Counted from the stretch's first letter, positions 10,698-22,960 are shown. The stretch is 64,000 nt of DNA from Norana najaformis (GCA_964023275.1 OZ029915.1:16002712-16066711); one strand, 5' to 3'. Notes: generated from the letters alone by a model not told the origin. Made by a program: numbers and translations.

Positions 10698-11720
10698 CTA
10701 TGTATGTTAACTATATATTTTATAAATGTTATATGTTATGGAAAGGAACACAAGCATGTTGCCACACTACTGGGGGCTTATGATTTATCCCCAGACCTCC
10801 TAGTTATTAGGGGTGGTGCCTGCTTTTCATTCAGGTACTGAAATCCTTACATAAAAAAGTCCCCATGCCACTGACCCCAGGATCTTGAATGATGCAGTCA
10901 TTTCTGGTGATGACTACACCCAGCCACCCTCCCAAGTCATATTGGCTCTGATATGTGCTTAGCAAAGCTGCACTGCTGGATGGGAATGTTGAATCTCACC
11001 ATTCATTTGTTCAAAGCATCTATAGAGCACCCCATAAAGTTATTAACCCAGAGGTGCTCCCAACCCAATCCCAGCGAAAGAGAATAGTTTTCAGTTGTTG
11101 GTGAATGAAATTGTGATCAGAAACTTGTATAGTGCCTCTCCAAGCGAAACCAATCGGAGGCATTCTGCACTAGTTTTAACAGTGTTAAAGTACCTTCCCT
11201 AGCCAGAAGGACACTCAGATCAAGATGGAGGCCATTTCATGTAGAGGGTCCAACAACTGAAAAGGTGTCATGCTGAATTACTGAGCTCCACGCAAAAGGA
11301 ACAAGAGCTGTGTCAGAAGAGCTAGGGTTCTCAAGATGGATTTGCAGGTCACTGTAATGACCAGTTGACATTTGTAAGTTGTCAACACCCCTAGCAAGGA
11401 AGTGAACTCAGTGTAGAATGCTGATGAAGGAGACAAGAAGCCAAGGCAGTAGAAGGCAAGCAGCATGAGTGGACCATGGACTTAAGTGAGCAATAGGTAC
11501 AATACCTCAAAGGTCTTTGGCCGGTATGGTAAATAAGTGACCTTGGCCCTGAAGGTGTCTTTGAAATATGTTGCAATACCTCTATGGTAATGTGCCGGAG
11601 CATCATGCTCAGATCTGTATCATAAGGCAGATAAAAATTACAACTTCACCTGCAGGCAAGTGATAATTGAATAACATTGAAAATGTCCATTGGACCAAAC
11701 CAGCTGACAGTTATATAAGC
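10698..11720. other. Unassigned stretch
   Basis: No domain could be recognised. Minus-strand frames at 11278-11466 and 11391-11606 overlap in different frames, have no motif I know, and are probably chance or a very old repeat. Confidence 0.4.
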
Positions 11721-11721
11721 A

Positions 11722-13480
11722 AGATCTAATCTAATCTAAGAACTTCTATAGTGCCACTGTAATAATGCTTGAGGCATCAGCTGATGGTCACTGCTAAGCA
11801 AAATCACAGCTGTGTTGTAAGATAGAGAAGCCAAGATGGAGGAAATTCCAAGGGTTAAATTTATTCAGTTGCTGTGAGGTTCCAAAAAAGAAAATCAGTT
11901 GTGGATGGGTTTAAAAGCAGTCTTTTTTCTGCCATCCAAGACTGAACTTGGTTAAAGATGTCAGATAACAGAGCCAAAGAGCTGGAAGAAGAGGAGTTAT
12001 CAAAGGAAACATAGAGTTGAGTATCATCAGCATAAGACGGTGCTTCAGACCATTACGACTCAGTAAACTGCTTAGTAGAGCGATGTACAAGGAGAAAAGC
12101 AAGGGGCTGAAAACAGACCCTGGAGGGACACTGCAGGTGAGTGGTACCCGGTCTGACATTGCTCCACAGAAGTAGACAGATTGAGGACAGAAGGTAAGAT
12201 ATGATTTGAACCAGCTTAGGGCCAGATCTGATATACCAAACCAGTGCTCAAGGCAATGGGCAAAACACAAGATAGCATGGTCAGCAGTGTCAAAGGCAAA
12301 ACACCGGCAGATAGGACAAGAAGCGCAAGTGCAGTTACTTTGCCATTGTCCATGGAGGAGATAATGTCATTGTGGACAGAGAGAAGAGCTGTCTCAGTTG
12401 AGTGGAATTTGCGATACGCTGACTGAAAAGGGAGAAGCAAGGGGTTTGATGACAGGTGTGCTTCCAGTCGGCATTTAACAACATGTTCAAGAAGTTTAGA
12501 AATAAAAAAAGTTTTACATTGGTCAACAGTTTGACATAGTGTCAAGTATCCAAAGACAGTTTCTTTAGCAAAGGGTGGACTATTACATGAAACATGACGG
12601 AAAAGAGCCATCAGCAAGTGACCAATTGTTTAATGTCAAGATGGTGGTACAAGAACATCATCAGAGCAGCTTTTGAAAAAGTGAGTAGGAATTGAATCTT
12701 TGAGACACTGCTTGTCAGTGGATGAGAAAATGAGCAACCGGATTTCACCCAAGGTTGCAGGAGTAAGAGAATCAAATGTAGATGGGGGCAAACAGGAGAT
12801 GAAAAGCCATTTGATAGTGGAATACCATAGAATTTCAGCCTGATGTTGGATATCTTGTCAGCAAAAAATTTAATGAAAACATCAGCCAGTGCAGATGGTG
12901 AGGAGGTTTTGGGTAGTGTACATGGTGTTTACCTATACAGTAGCTTATTGAAGGCCTTCCAGAAAGACCTTGGGCAAGATGAGTTTTCTGAAATTAGGTT
13001 TGTGAGACAGGAGGATTTGGCCTCAGAAACTAGGTTACAAACATTTTTACACTGTTCTTTAGATCGTTCATCACAGAAGGGAAGTCACAAACGGCACCAG
13101 GCACGTTCTAGTTGGCTAAGTCAATGTCAAGCTTCAGCAATTTCATAGTTAAACCAAGGTTTTGGGTCAAGAACGACAACCTTCTTGGATTTAAGGGGAA
13201 TGTGCTTATCAAGAAGTTCAGTTAGAACAGACTGGAGTTGGTGAGAGAGGGCATTTGCAAATAGGTCTGAGTCAGAAAAAGGTAGCGAGGAGCAGGTGTC
13301 CTTTTTGAAAGTCTGGATATCTAGTTGACGCCAGGGTCTGAAAGTAAAAACAGTGTAATTCGACAGTGGTTTGGTAGGAAAAGAGATGGCAAGGTGATCG
13401 GTAAAAAACTTTCCTTAATCAAGATGTCAGATGGTAAGCTTAATGATGATAAAAGCAAGGAATGTCAGACTGTCGAGTGA
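11722..13480 (-). pseudogene. L2-like LINE, subfamily A, endonuclease end to RT palm
   Basis: The tail (TTAGA)n and 3' signature lie at 11722-11800. Moving right, frames at 11911-12270 and 12216-12617 give the palm region (GSVFSPLLFSLY, ESAYRKFHSTETALL-like). Farther right come the linker block (RQLDIQTFKKDTCSS-like) and the endonuclease end (DHLAISF, near 13400). Between about 11870 and 11900 the sequence jumps from the start of the RT thumb straight to the 3' untranslated region, so the polymerase C-terminal part is deleted. It also has frameshifts. Confidence 0.75.
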
Positions 13481-13725
13481 CATAACAAGTTAAGGTAGGG
13501 TAATTGTTCATGTATTATAAGCCTCTATCAACATTAGTTCTCAGATACGTGGTCTTAAGGTTGAAGTGCAAATACGACAACAGCAATCCAACAACCTGAA
13601 TACTTTCCTTATGTCATGTAGGTTAACAACAAGTTGTCAATTAAGAATTGGTTCAAGGCTGGCCACAGAGGTACAAGACAAATGCATTTTGCTATCTGCC
13701 AGTGTGGTCCACTGACTGACAATAA

Positions 13726-14060
13726 AATGTAATGTAATGTAATGATGGCAATTTTTATGGCATCGTCAGTAGTGAGCTACTTCTAGGGTACTTTACAGTG
13801 TCAATTGTCAGCACAAATACTAACAGTTATATAATAGGTAGAGTTTCAATCGTTTTTGAAAGCGTGAAAACTTCAGCCTCCTGACTAAATGCCAGAAGGC
13901 TGTTCCACGCACGTGGGCCAGTGACCCAAAAGGCCCAATCACCCATTTTAATCTTAACTATTGGCATAAAGACATCAGCAGACTTTGATAATCGCAGCCA
14001 CAGTTGATTGAATTGTCCGCCTAGTGTGATGCACTTGGACTTGATGGTGGCAGGTGGTTG
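13726..14060 (-). pseudogene. LINE 3' end with (TTACA)n tail
   Basis: On the minus strand a short piece reads FWVTGPRAWNSLLAF, matching the conserved RxWNSLP block near the end of CR1/L2 polymerases. It is followed by an untranslated region that ends in a (TTACA)n-type tail at 13726-13744. The tail differs from subfamilies A, B and C, so this is another lineage. Confidence 0.6.
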
Positions 14061-14159
14061 CTATACAAAGGCCTTTCACTTTAGCATCAGGTGTGTGAAT
14101 GGGCAATGGGTATACACATAAGGTTCAGAAGGAAAATAAAAAAGCACAGTTAAATGAAC

Positions 14160-14276
14160 CTTGAGTTCTTGTCCAATGACTTCAATGGATGACTCGAGGG
14201 CCTGTGTCCCTCGACTGGCCTCATCTTCCACAGCCTTTACTGTCTTCAGCAGAGATGTTACATTAGTCACCATCAC
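14160..14276 (-). CDS. tln: Talin exon 7 of the window: end of rod bundle R12
   Basis: A 117-bp phase-0 exon encodes 39 residues. VMVTNVTSLLKTVKAVEDEA is virtually the vertebrate talin sequence, and it ends at GQELK. The acceptor is TTTTAG at 14277. The donor is taken as GT at 14158-14159 (GTTCAT) because phase 0 joins cleanly to the next exon at 3318. GTTCAT is a weak donor, and the frame stays open past it for about 27 codons of unrelated residues. Confidence 0.93.
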
Positions 14277-14829
14277 CTAAAATCAAAGCAACAATCAGAA
14301 ACAATAAGCATCTGCATTTATTCTTTATAATGCAATGTAAATTAATGTAATCAGTATATTGCTGAATGTAGCTGAATGGATGAGTGCTCACCTTGTACTG
14401 GAGAAAGAAGAGGTTCGAACCACTTTTAAAATGCTCGCGGTGTAAGTAATGTCTGTAATGCATAACTTGTGTCCATCTCTATAATGCACATCTGCTTAGC
14501 AGCACTGACAGATGTTTGGCATTATGTAGTGTTGCTACATAAATATAAAAATGATTATCAGTTCCTGATGACAGCCCTTTGGTGGCAATAAGCATGAATG
14601 AAGCAGTCATTCATCAGGTCTAATGCTTTTTCACATTCAGTCTGAGTTTTGTAATATCTTTGGTCATGCTGTCTAATAATCATAATCTTGGTCCTTCTCT
14701 TCCTTCAAATCTTGCACAAATTGTCTTATTTGGCATTTATCATCTGATGTGCCTTTCACATGACCAAATCATCAGAATGAAATTACTTTCAGACCATTGA
14801 AATCACTTACATTTAAATCACTTTCAGAC

Positions 14830-14955
14830 CCTGGCATCAACTAGATATTCAGACTTTCAAAAAGGATATCTGCTCCTCACTACCTTCTTCTGACTCGAAC
14901 CTATCTGCAAATGCCCTCTCTCATCAACTCCAATTTGTTACTGGTTTGTTGCCAG
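14830..14955 (+). pseudogene. L2-like LINE linker fragment
   Basis: The translation HQLDIQTFKKDICSSLP and NLSANALSHQLQ matches the segment between endonuclease and polymerase in the subfamily A copy at 13260-13330 on the other strand. It is a short orphan fragment. Confidence 0.6.
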
Positions 14956-15369
14956 ACTTGCAAACTCGCTATCATCTTTTAAATCATTTGTTAAGACTTA
15001 CTATTTTACCTTGGCTTTTGCATGATTCCATCTTGGCCCTAGCAAACATACTTCTGCACCTCAGATTCAGGTGTACTGACACTGCATGCGTAAAAAGTGC
15101 TTTAAATAAATAATTTTATTTCATGGCACTGCTTTACATGATTAAAACCGGCCCAAGAAATATAAATATGGCAACCAATACACAATATAGGATGCACTTG
15201 TGAACTATCAAATCTGTTACAGGTCCAGCTTACATGGCTTCCTGGAACTACAGTATTAGTGGGTATCGTAAAGTCATTTCTAGACAACAACTGGAAGAAT
15301 AATTACAAACTTTAAGATAATATTATGTTCTCATAAAGGCTATAGCGCAATATATTCCTAGAAAACATG

Positions 15370-15680
15370 GCCCATCTGGCTTCGCTTGTCAACAGGACGA
15401 TTGCTTGTCTGACCTGGGTTTATCTGGACATATATGTAGAATGGACAACAGCAGAAAATTAAAAGGTGTGATGATGAGAACCATGGGTGGAAATGGGCGA
15501 CAAGGAAGATCTAACAGAGAGTGGATGGATGATATCAAAGATTGGTGCTAGGATTTATACAGCTTGAGCATACTGGCACAGGACCACAGAGTACGGAGAC
15601 AGATGATAACATATACATTGGACACCTCTATGGGTTTTCTGCCCATGGATCTTGTCGATGATGATGATGATCTTTTAAGT
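15370..15680 (+). pseudogene. RTE-like LINE 3' terminal fragment
   Basis: Pieces read GHICRMDNSRKLKGVMM, then RQGRSNREWMDDIKDWC, then LAQDHRVRRQMI, and a (GAT)n run. This is the common C-terminal ending (GRPRxxWxDDI/N...W) of one RTE-like endonuclease/reverse-transcriptase family. The same ending is seen at 45300-45510 and 51215-51475. The 5' part is missing. Confidence 0.7.
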
Positions 15681-17040
15681 AGCATGGCAGCAATTTTCAA
15701 GTTCACAATTTACGAGTCATCAATACATATCTTACGATTGATGGATAAGCGCTATAAAAACATATGCATCTATGGTAAGATTTTTTGTCCTCATCACATT
15801 GTCCTTTTTCATCGTTTATTTGATTATCATTCTGCATACGAACGTCTTTCTGATACAATGTATTTTGTAACGCGAGCGTGATTCTAGTTCAATAGAGTTA
15901 CGTTATGGAGCGAGCGAGGAGGACATTAGCCTACGACAAACTTTAAATCTATTTCTACCCATAACGATTGACCATAGCACCAGTAGACGCTGGACTCTAT
16001 CTCGTCTACGTTTTTAAATTTGTTCTATTTCCGAGAGTGAACTCTCCCTCAGAGTTAACTTTGACCATACTCTGTGGCGTCTCATCACTGACTGCCTAGG
16101 ATAAATCCTGTCTCCAGAATCTTTAGCTTAGCAATATATGTTAGACTTTTATTGGTCAATATTTATAGAATTACCCTGGATGCCCTATTTGATTGGACGC
16201 TGGAAATCTCTTTATCTCAAATCTTAGTCAGTTCTGTTTCTGTATCTTCCTCTGACTGGTTCTATCCAGCTTGTTGATCTCTACATGTCCGCCAGTTTGA
16301 CTTCGTTTCGATCTCAATCAGTATCTCTTCCCGTCCGTCTTTATGTATCTCTGCCTCTGGCTGTGTGTAGCTCTCTGTGGGTGGTGAATCACTAGTCAAT
16401 TAATTAATATTCCATCTCCCTGTCTGAATGAAGCGATCGGTCATTCACTGTACTCTCTATGCAGGTCCTTATAAAGCTGCAATTGACACCTTCCAGATGT
16501 TGGCATCACCCTTCTGCATTAGCTGTCCTCTCTTCCTCCTTACCTCCAACAATGACTACACTGAGTGAGTCTGATAATCTACTACAATGAGTTTAATTAC
16601 TTTCCTACTTGCATATGTACTTAAATTACTTCAGCTATACATCTGTGATTGCACCTAATACAATCTCATTTCCAGAGACATTTGTTTTCTCACCTGATGC
16701 CAGCATAGCACAGACTTAAAAAATTAAAGCAAAATGGCAATGTTACCAAGAAAAATGTTGAAAAATCCACATTCCATTCAATTTAATGATAACGTAGTAA
16801 ATATAAATTGTGCCACAATGATAATATATGTGCTATAACAAACAAATGCATCTTTGATTGCATCTCTTTGGAGGTGTTCTCTTTGTCACCTGAAGCAAGA
16901 AGAATATAGACTTAACCAAAATGATACTCTTGTAGCATTTTAAAATATTATATTTCATGGACAGAAAGGTTGAATAATCCACAATTACATACAATTTAAC
17001 AAGAATATAGTAAAAATAAATCATGAATACTGGTTCAGAT
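15681..17040. other. Unassigned stretch with a diverged duplication
   Basis: No coding signal was recognised. About 210-bp units are repeated once: CATCTGTGATTGCA at 16640 pairs with CATCTTTGATTGCAT at 16848, and AATCCACATT at 16764 pairs with AATCCACAAT at 16976, with similar sequence between. Confidence 0.5.
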
Positions 17041-17299
17041 ATTTAGGATGCAGGTCAGCACTTGTAGGCGATTGCTGCAATCTGGGTGAACCCTGTGGGG
17101 GTATATGCGTTTGTGGGCTATACCAAACTTTTTAAATTTTCCTAATTTCTGCCATTTATATCCATGTGCAGGTTATTATGTGAAAATATGGTAATCCAAT
17201 TAAACAGTCTGGGACCAAATGGTGAAGGCAGTTGTAGATGAGCAACCCCATCAGGTACATGATTCAGTAGCTGATGGGGAACCAGTACAGTTCTTTACT

Positions 17300-17482
17300 A
17301 TTATTATTTCTCCATTTGTTACACACCACTATCTAAGGACTAAGCATTAAGCAATAGTGCTGGGCAGTAATGAGTAAAGGACTTGCTCAAGGTCACTACA
17401 TAGTAACCATCTCATGGTTAGCTCAAATCTGTACTTTCCACGTTACAAGCCAAGTGCTCTAACCATTTGGTCACCATGCCCA
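17300..17482 (+). repeat. SINE-like core, copy 2
   Basis: It contains AAAGGACTTGCTCAAGGTCAC and CAAGTGCTCTAACCATTTGG, the pattern of MIR-type SINE cores and L2 3' ends. It shares several blocks with 2640-2775. It lies where the minus-strand LINE at 17485-19020 stops, so it may be an insertion at that boundary or that element's own tail. No tRNA-like promoter was identified. Confidence 0.45.
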
Positions 17483-17484
17483 CA

Positions 17485-19020
17485 AATTTCTGATGCTGAA
17501 TGTCTTCTACACCTAGTGATGAGTGTTGCTTTGTTGATCATATCAAAGGCAGCAGCAAGGTCAAGACTTAAAGGTAGAGTGGGTTGATATCATCTGGAAG
17601 CAATGTATACATCATCAAGGACTTCAAAAGAACTTCAGTAAGGCTGTTTCAATCGAGTGATGCCCAAGGTCACTGACTGATGACTGTTGAAATAACAGGA
17701 GCTGCTAATGTGAGGCAAGAGATGAGCAAGGAAGACACATTCCAAAATTATATAAGCTGAAATTGGTCTATAGTTAGAAGGATTATCCAGATCAAGAACT
17801 TCCTTCCTCAGCAGAGGTGCAACAGAGGCATATCTATACCAGGCTGGAAACTGTCTGCAGCTGAAAGACAGAGTGCAGAGACGAACGATAATTGGAGTGA
17901 AAATGTCTGCACACAACTTTAACAGAGAAGACGGGCTTGTATCCATCAGAGATGATTTTTCCTGGAAAGGAATACATCAGTTTGAAGATTTTCACAGCTT
18001 CCCCAGGTCTGAGGTCATACCCATTCGTACAAGATTTGTACCAATATGATTTCTGTCTGATGCAAGAGGATCCATCGGTTGTCTGGACAGTTGCTTGGCT
18101 TTCGATACCTTTATCGATCTTGGTGATGCAGAAATCTGAGAACATGGCATAATGTTTCTGGCATTCTTCAGTTGGTAACACCTTGGATGGTACCGTGAAA
18201 TGTAGTACATCCTTCATTGCTGACCATTTTTGACGATATCTGTTAGGCTTTTCCAATATACCATTACTGTAGTGTTGTCATCATGATTCATCGATGAGTT
18301 TGTTGGCATTCTAGCATGCTGACTGATAGGCATGGTGGACAAATTCATCATTGGTAGCTTTCCATCGCCTTTCTAAGCATTTTCAAAGTCATTTGCATCT
18401 AAAGCTTCCGGAGACAGCCAGTAGCTGATCTTCTCTTGTGGACACTTCATGAGTTTGCTGAACAGAGCCAACTGGTCCAGTATGTTGGTGACAATGTTGT
18501 CTATTTGACAAGCAAAGCCATCAGGGGTGTCATTATGAGCCAAAAACAGTGAAGATTTGATCAATGCTTGTTGGAAGGAGTGAAGGTCGAGTGTTTTCAG
18601 CTTCCGGCAGATGATAGTAATTAGTAGCCTCCTGTTAAGGCTTCGTGCAACCATCACCTCACCAGATTGTGATCGGACAGTTGTGGCTGCTGCACACCTG
18701 TACGTTCATGATCGATATTTAATTCACTCTGGAAATGACCAGATCAAGCAGACTGCCACTGGTCGGACCAGTGCATATTGGACCTGACACGAGATGTTTC
18801 ACACCAAAGACATCAAGTAAAGTGGTTACATCATCGCAGTTGCTGGACAAGTTGTTTCCAGGGCAGTTAAAGTCTCTGCAGATAATGAGACGGTCGCAGC
18901 CAATCATCACAGTAGTAGCTTCAAGAACGTTGCTAAATTCATGGACTTAGCTTCTTCAGGTTCTCTGCCCTCAGGCAGGTTCAAATGTCTGATGACACCA
19001 CTCCTCTCGGTGCAAAGCTT
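17485..19020 (-). pseudogene. L2/CR1-like LINE, endonuclease end to RT palm
   Basis: From right to left, 18719-18910 gives the endonuclease C-terminal part (RLIICRDFNCPG, TTLLDVFGVKHLVSGP, SLLDLVISRVN). 18373-18657 and 17834-18256 give the linker. 17635-17946 gives the RT start (DNPSNYRPIS), and near 17560 comes palm A (LDLAAAFDMI). Stops and frameshifts separate these blocks and the catalytic DD is absent. The endonuclease N-terminal half and the polymerase C-terminal half are both lost. Confidence 0.8.
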
Positions 19021-19243
19021 CTTTCAGCCTGCTCTATCCATTTGTCATTTATACTTTGGAGAAACTGTAAAGATTTATATGATAAAGGACATTTTCAAAA
19101 AGAATAACTCAATACAAATCAAAAATAAAAGAAAGCTTAACAATTTTATGTAGAAATAGGCTACATAATTTTGTGCAAGATATCGTAAGCAGAGTAGTAC
19201 AGTACAGTCTAGAAGACAGGAAAGACATACATTTTATGTATGG

Positions 19244-19960
19244 GGAATCATTTTTGATTCTACTATGTCTCTCACCAACTATGTAAATGGCATCTGTAAG
19301 TCATCGTTCATCATATTCGTTACATTTGCAGAATTTGCTGATATGTCCCTATGTCTTCAAGGATATCTCTAGCAAATGCACTGGTCTCCAGTCACCTTGA
19401 TCACTGTAACTCGCTTCTTACCCGTATCACAAAGTCAAACATGCAGAAACTTCAAAGAGTTCAGAAATCTTTGGCTAGAGCCATATAATTACATAAAAAT
19501 ATTAGCATATAACCCCTGTACTTAATTCTTTGCATTGGCTTCCTGTTCAGCAAAGAATTTCTTTTAAATTGGGGCTTATAGTTTACAAAACATTGAACCC
19601 GGACCAACCACAATAATTAAAATCAGTCCTCACTCATCAATCGCGTCATTATTCAACCAGGTCATCTGAATGCCTTTCTCTTGTTATGCCTAAAACTAGA
19701 ACTGTGTTCTTGGTAAGCGAGCTTTTATGGTTGCTGGACCGAAATTTTGGAATTCTCTTCCTGCATCTGTGCATTATGCTCTTGTGTCATTTCGTCCTCG
19801 ACTTAAGACTTAACTTTTCAGTTGGGTTTTCCACCGTAGGCTGCCTATCTGTCTTAGTGGACTGATCTTCTGGATATTGACCTGAATGTGGCGTAAATTT
19901 GATGCACCATCGGTTGATGCCTTGTGCATTAGACAACAGCACTCTAGAAGTTTCTAATTA
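19244..19960 (+). pseudogene. L2-like LINE, subfamily B, 5'-truncated
   Basis: It starts in the RT thumb (ISLANALVSSHLDHCNSLLT) and continues through MQKLQRVQKSLARAI to the 3' untranslated region. The subfamily B signature CATCGGTTGATGCCTTGTGC is near 19910. Several stops interrupt the frame. It ends in a simple-sequence tail at 19962-20012. Confidence 0.8.
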
Positions 19961-19961
19961 A

Positions 19962-20012
19962 TAATTATACTACTACTACTACTACTACTACTACTAATAA
20001 TAATAATAATAC
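19962..20012 (+). repeat. (TAC)n/(TAA)n microsatellite tail
   Basis: A run of TAC units passes into TAA units directly after the subfamily B LINE, whose other copies also end in TAA repeats. Confidence 0.85.
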
Positions 20013-20245
20013 TTTGGAGCTTTTAGATTAAAACAGGATACACCACACAACATTGCATTTGTGTAGTCTAGTCAAGAACCAACAAGTGCACAAGCCACTG
20101 TGTTAGTCACATCATCAGTCAGAGAATGCCCAATTTGATGAAGTACCTTGATGCGGTAATGGAAGATATGCACGAAATACTAGTGAGTGAGTATTCTTAG
20201 TTATTAGATATCAAGGAGTTTTCTTAGTTATTAGCTATCAGATGT

Positions 20246-20525
20246 AATTGAAACTTCAAATTTATAAAGTACCCCTTAGAGGATAAACTCAACAGGGGCG
20301 CTCTGACCCGAACAAGTAGAATCACTATTAAACAGTACAGTCTTCAAGTGCTTGTTGAACCCTGAGAGGGGGAGGAGAGGAGCTCAAGTCGCAGTTCTCA
20401 AGAGAGACAGTTCCAGCAGGTGGGACCAATATAGGCAAAGCTTCTGGACTGGGCTGCTGCAGTTCGCATGCAAAAGACAAACAGGAGATCCTGGGTGGCC
20501 AAGCGAAGGGAGATATGGCCACCCA
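20246..20525 (-). pseudogene. Subfamily C LINE 3' end, truncated
   Basis: On the minus strand it matches 54865-55110 of the long subfamily C copy: ATQDLLF, QSRSF, then VGPTCWNCL-like residues, then TTTATCCTCTAAGGGG.ACTTTATAAAT. It contains stops and lacks everything upstream of the RT C terminus. Confidence 0.75.
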
Positions 20526-20734
20526 ACAACTGCTAGCATGTCCAACTAGAGAATCGTTTCTGCATCGATCTGGTTGTCTTCATGATTTGACATGGTAGCC
20601 CAATCACTAATGCTCTCGCCTCATGATCTGCTACTAATCATTACTGAGTCTGCTGATATGAGATATGTGAGCTGCAACAGAAAAACTGGATAAATGCTCA
20701 TAAAGCAACTGGAGTTAAGAAATCAGTGTCTCAC

Positions 20735-20860
20735 CTTGGCCGACTCTTTCAGTGTTGTTATAGTTGGATCATTTGCAGCCTTTCCAGCTGCATTCTTTGT
20801 TGTTCCGATGAGGTCAGACAGAGCAGAGGCAACATCTTTGACAGCATTGATCAACAACAC
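20735..20860 (-). CDS. tln: Talin exon 6 of the window: rod bundle R12
   Basis: A 126-bp phase-0 exon encodes 42 residues, starting VLLINAVKDVASALSDLIG and ending TLKESAK. The acceptor CAG ends at 20861 and the donor GTGAGA starts at 20734. Talins across animals carry the LINAVKDVAxALxDLI block at this place. It follows exon 29084-29267 (ending SQPEAQ) and precedes exon 14160-14276 (starting VMVTNV), giving continuous sequence. Confidence 0.96.
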
Positions 20861-21439
20861 CTGAGGTCAATTAAACAAATACTGCAGACAGACACAATGT
20901 GTTGTTAGATATACTGTAAATCTGGACATTTTTATAGTGCTTTTAAATGCCAACCAAAGGCCTTAATTTAGACTATAAGATTGGAACGTGCTGCACAGAC
21001 ACATGCTTTTCCCAAAATACAGTGGTATCAAATAAACCATCAGTGTCTAATTATACTACCTTTAAAATTGCCAGTTAGTGTAACTTAAAAGTTAAGGTTA
21101 ACAGCCTACAATAAAACAAATTTTGTCACTTAACAGCGTCTTGCAAGTAATTGCTGACTTTATATTTCCACTTTGAAAATTGCAGCGGAAGCTACCTCTG
21201 ACAAGACAAGGAGTCCGTAATATGGAGGAAGGCAAATTATAGCGTTACTACGACTTTTAAAAGAAACTAAACTCTCCGAAACAGACTGGTCAAAAAGTTG
21301 CCCTGTTATTATTTGTGGTAGGTAACAAGTAGTAAGTGATTGTGATAGTTTTTGCCTCCAAAAGTAGGTTACTTGATGTTTGATGTTTGGAACATGTTTT
21401 TTTATTAAAAAACCAGTAGATTTAATCAAAACCTTCAAA
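20861..21439. other. Intron sequence without assigned features
   Basis: Nothing recognisable up to the pogo-like remnant. The 100-codon minus-strand frame at 21160-21462 has no known motif, but it adjoins the remnant and may be its decayed flank. Confidence 0.4.
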
Positions 21440-22070
21440 CTCGCAGCTATCATTATCATCAAAGAGGAAATTAAATGTATCTTCCATTAATTCTTGGTCA
21501 TCCACGTAAATGCAATTTTTGTCAACGTCATTGTCGATTTCCGAGTCCTCTGCGTTACATCAAGTTTTGTAGACAGCGTCATCTTGCAAACCGCCCATGG
21601 CATTACTAATGCCGCATTTAAAACAACTGCTATACCATTTCTAAGAGCAAATCATCCAGTGTGAGCTTCACCCATTTACAAACCAAAGGCAAATCAGTTA
21701 TCTTCATGTTCCCACCTTTTATTAACGTTGTAATGCCCGAAACCATCCACTCAGTCCAAACTTTACAGACACAGTCTTTAAAAGGCTTGTTCAGTAAACT
21801 TCTAAAGGTTGTAGTACTACACACTTATTTGTGTGTTATTGCTTGATCTTTGATTTAACAGGATCATTTAGATGTGCACCAAACTTGTCCCACATTAACA
21901 CGCATAATTTCATGGGCAGTGCACCTGACTGTGTGTTGCACATGCGTTACAACCCATCATTGTCCATCCAACCTTTGGGATCATGCTTTTTACAATGATG
22001 CCTTCAGGAAACCCAGTCTTTCACTTAAAAACAACCATTGGTTTATTGTAATGTATTCTCAAGATTTCTA
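21440..22070 (-). pseudogene. pogo/Tigger-like transposase remnant
   Basis: Read on the minus strand, decayed pieces give CGTSLVHI-like residues in the DDE core, then LLNKPFKDCVCKVWTEWM and GGNMKITDLPLVCKWVKL (21630-21824). After a frame change comes KCGISNAMGGLQDDAVY and an acidic tail. The KSFKKCGISNAxDGxEDDAVY ending is typical of pogo/Tigger (Tc1/mariner superfamily) transposases. Multiple stops make it inactive. Terminal repeats and TA target sites were not located. Confidence 0.7.
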
Positions 22071-22189
22071 CAGTGCCCAACGAAAGCGGAGTCACGGGAA
22101 CCAGCTTATTCACTGGCGCTGAGTCAAAACAAATTCGATAGACAAGATGGGTTCGCTTCTAGGTCAAGATCCAAGAATTAGGCAGGCAG

Positions 22190-22960
22190 GCAGTCAGATG
22201 GCTACGGTGGGTGGTGTTTGGAACTGGATCTGCAGGATAGATAAGGGAAAGAAGAGGAATTAGAATAGGATATGCAGAAGAGGAGTGTTTTCAGTGTTGA
22301 GTGGAAGACCTGTGCAGAGATTGCAAGGAGTGAAGTGATGGTGAGTTCATAAGATGGATCAGATAATTGTTGTAATTCTGGTAGGAGTTTATTCTAGAGG
22401 GGTGGCGCAGCTATGGCTTTGGAGCGATTTTCAAATTTTAAGCATAAGGTAAATTGAGGACAGAGAAATGTTAGGACAGAAGAGGAGTAGGTTGATTGCA
22501 GTGGTTGGATTGTAAATAACTGGCAAAGGTAGGAGGGTCGAGAGGATAGAAGTGTATTATAGGTAAGTGACAGGACTTTATTTGTTCAGGTAATTTAAGC
22601 TAGTGAAGTGATTTGAGAACAAGAGAATGTGATGGTGTTGGGAGTTTTGGTGACAGCACGAGCAAGAGCATTCTGGATTGCTTGAAGGTTGTTTATCTGG
22701 GTTGAGTCTATATTCAGGAAAAGTGAATTGCAGTAGTCAATTTTTGCATGGACTGTGGATATGGCGATGGTAGATGCAATTTTGTTGTCAAGCATAGAGC
22801 GATTCTGTGAAGGTCACAGATATGCATGAAGCAAGAGTTGGAAAGATGGGTGATGTGATCAGAAAAGATGAGGTTTTTGGTTTAGTTTCATCCCATCAAC
22901 TAAAAAGGTGAGGACCACAGTGAAAATGTTCATTCATGGTCATAATTTTGACAAGAATGG
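22190..22960 (-). pseudogene. L2-like LINE fragment, sister of 6935-7870
   Basis: The best frame (22595-22795) reads AKIDYCNSLFLNIDSTQINN followed by LQAIQNALARAV, the RT thumb. Left of it are decayed blocks corresponding to the C-terminal end. It shares order and wording with 6935-7870 and the same orientation. Confidence 0.7.

Noticed and set aside
12843..13148. 101-codon plus-strand frame
   Set aside because: It is opposite to the subfamily A LINE linker, whose motifs read on the minus strand.
15564..15881. 105-codon frame with DDDDD
   Set aside because: Out-of-frame continuation of the RTE-like ending through its (GAT)n tail. No independent domain.
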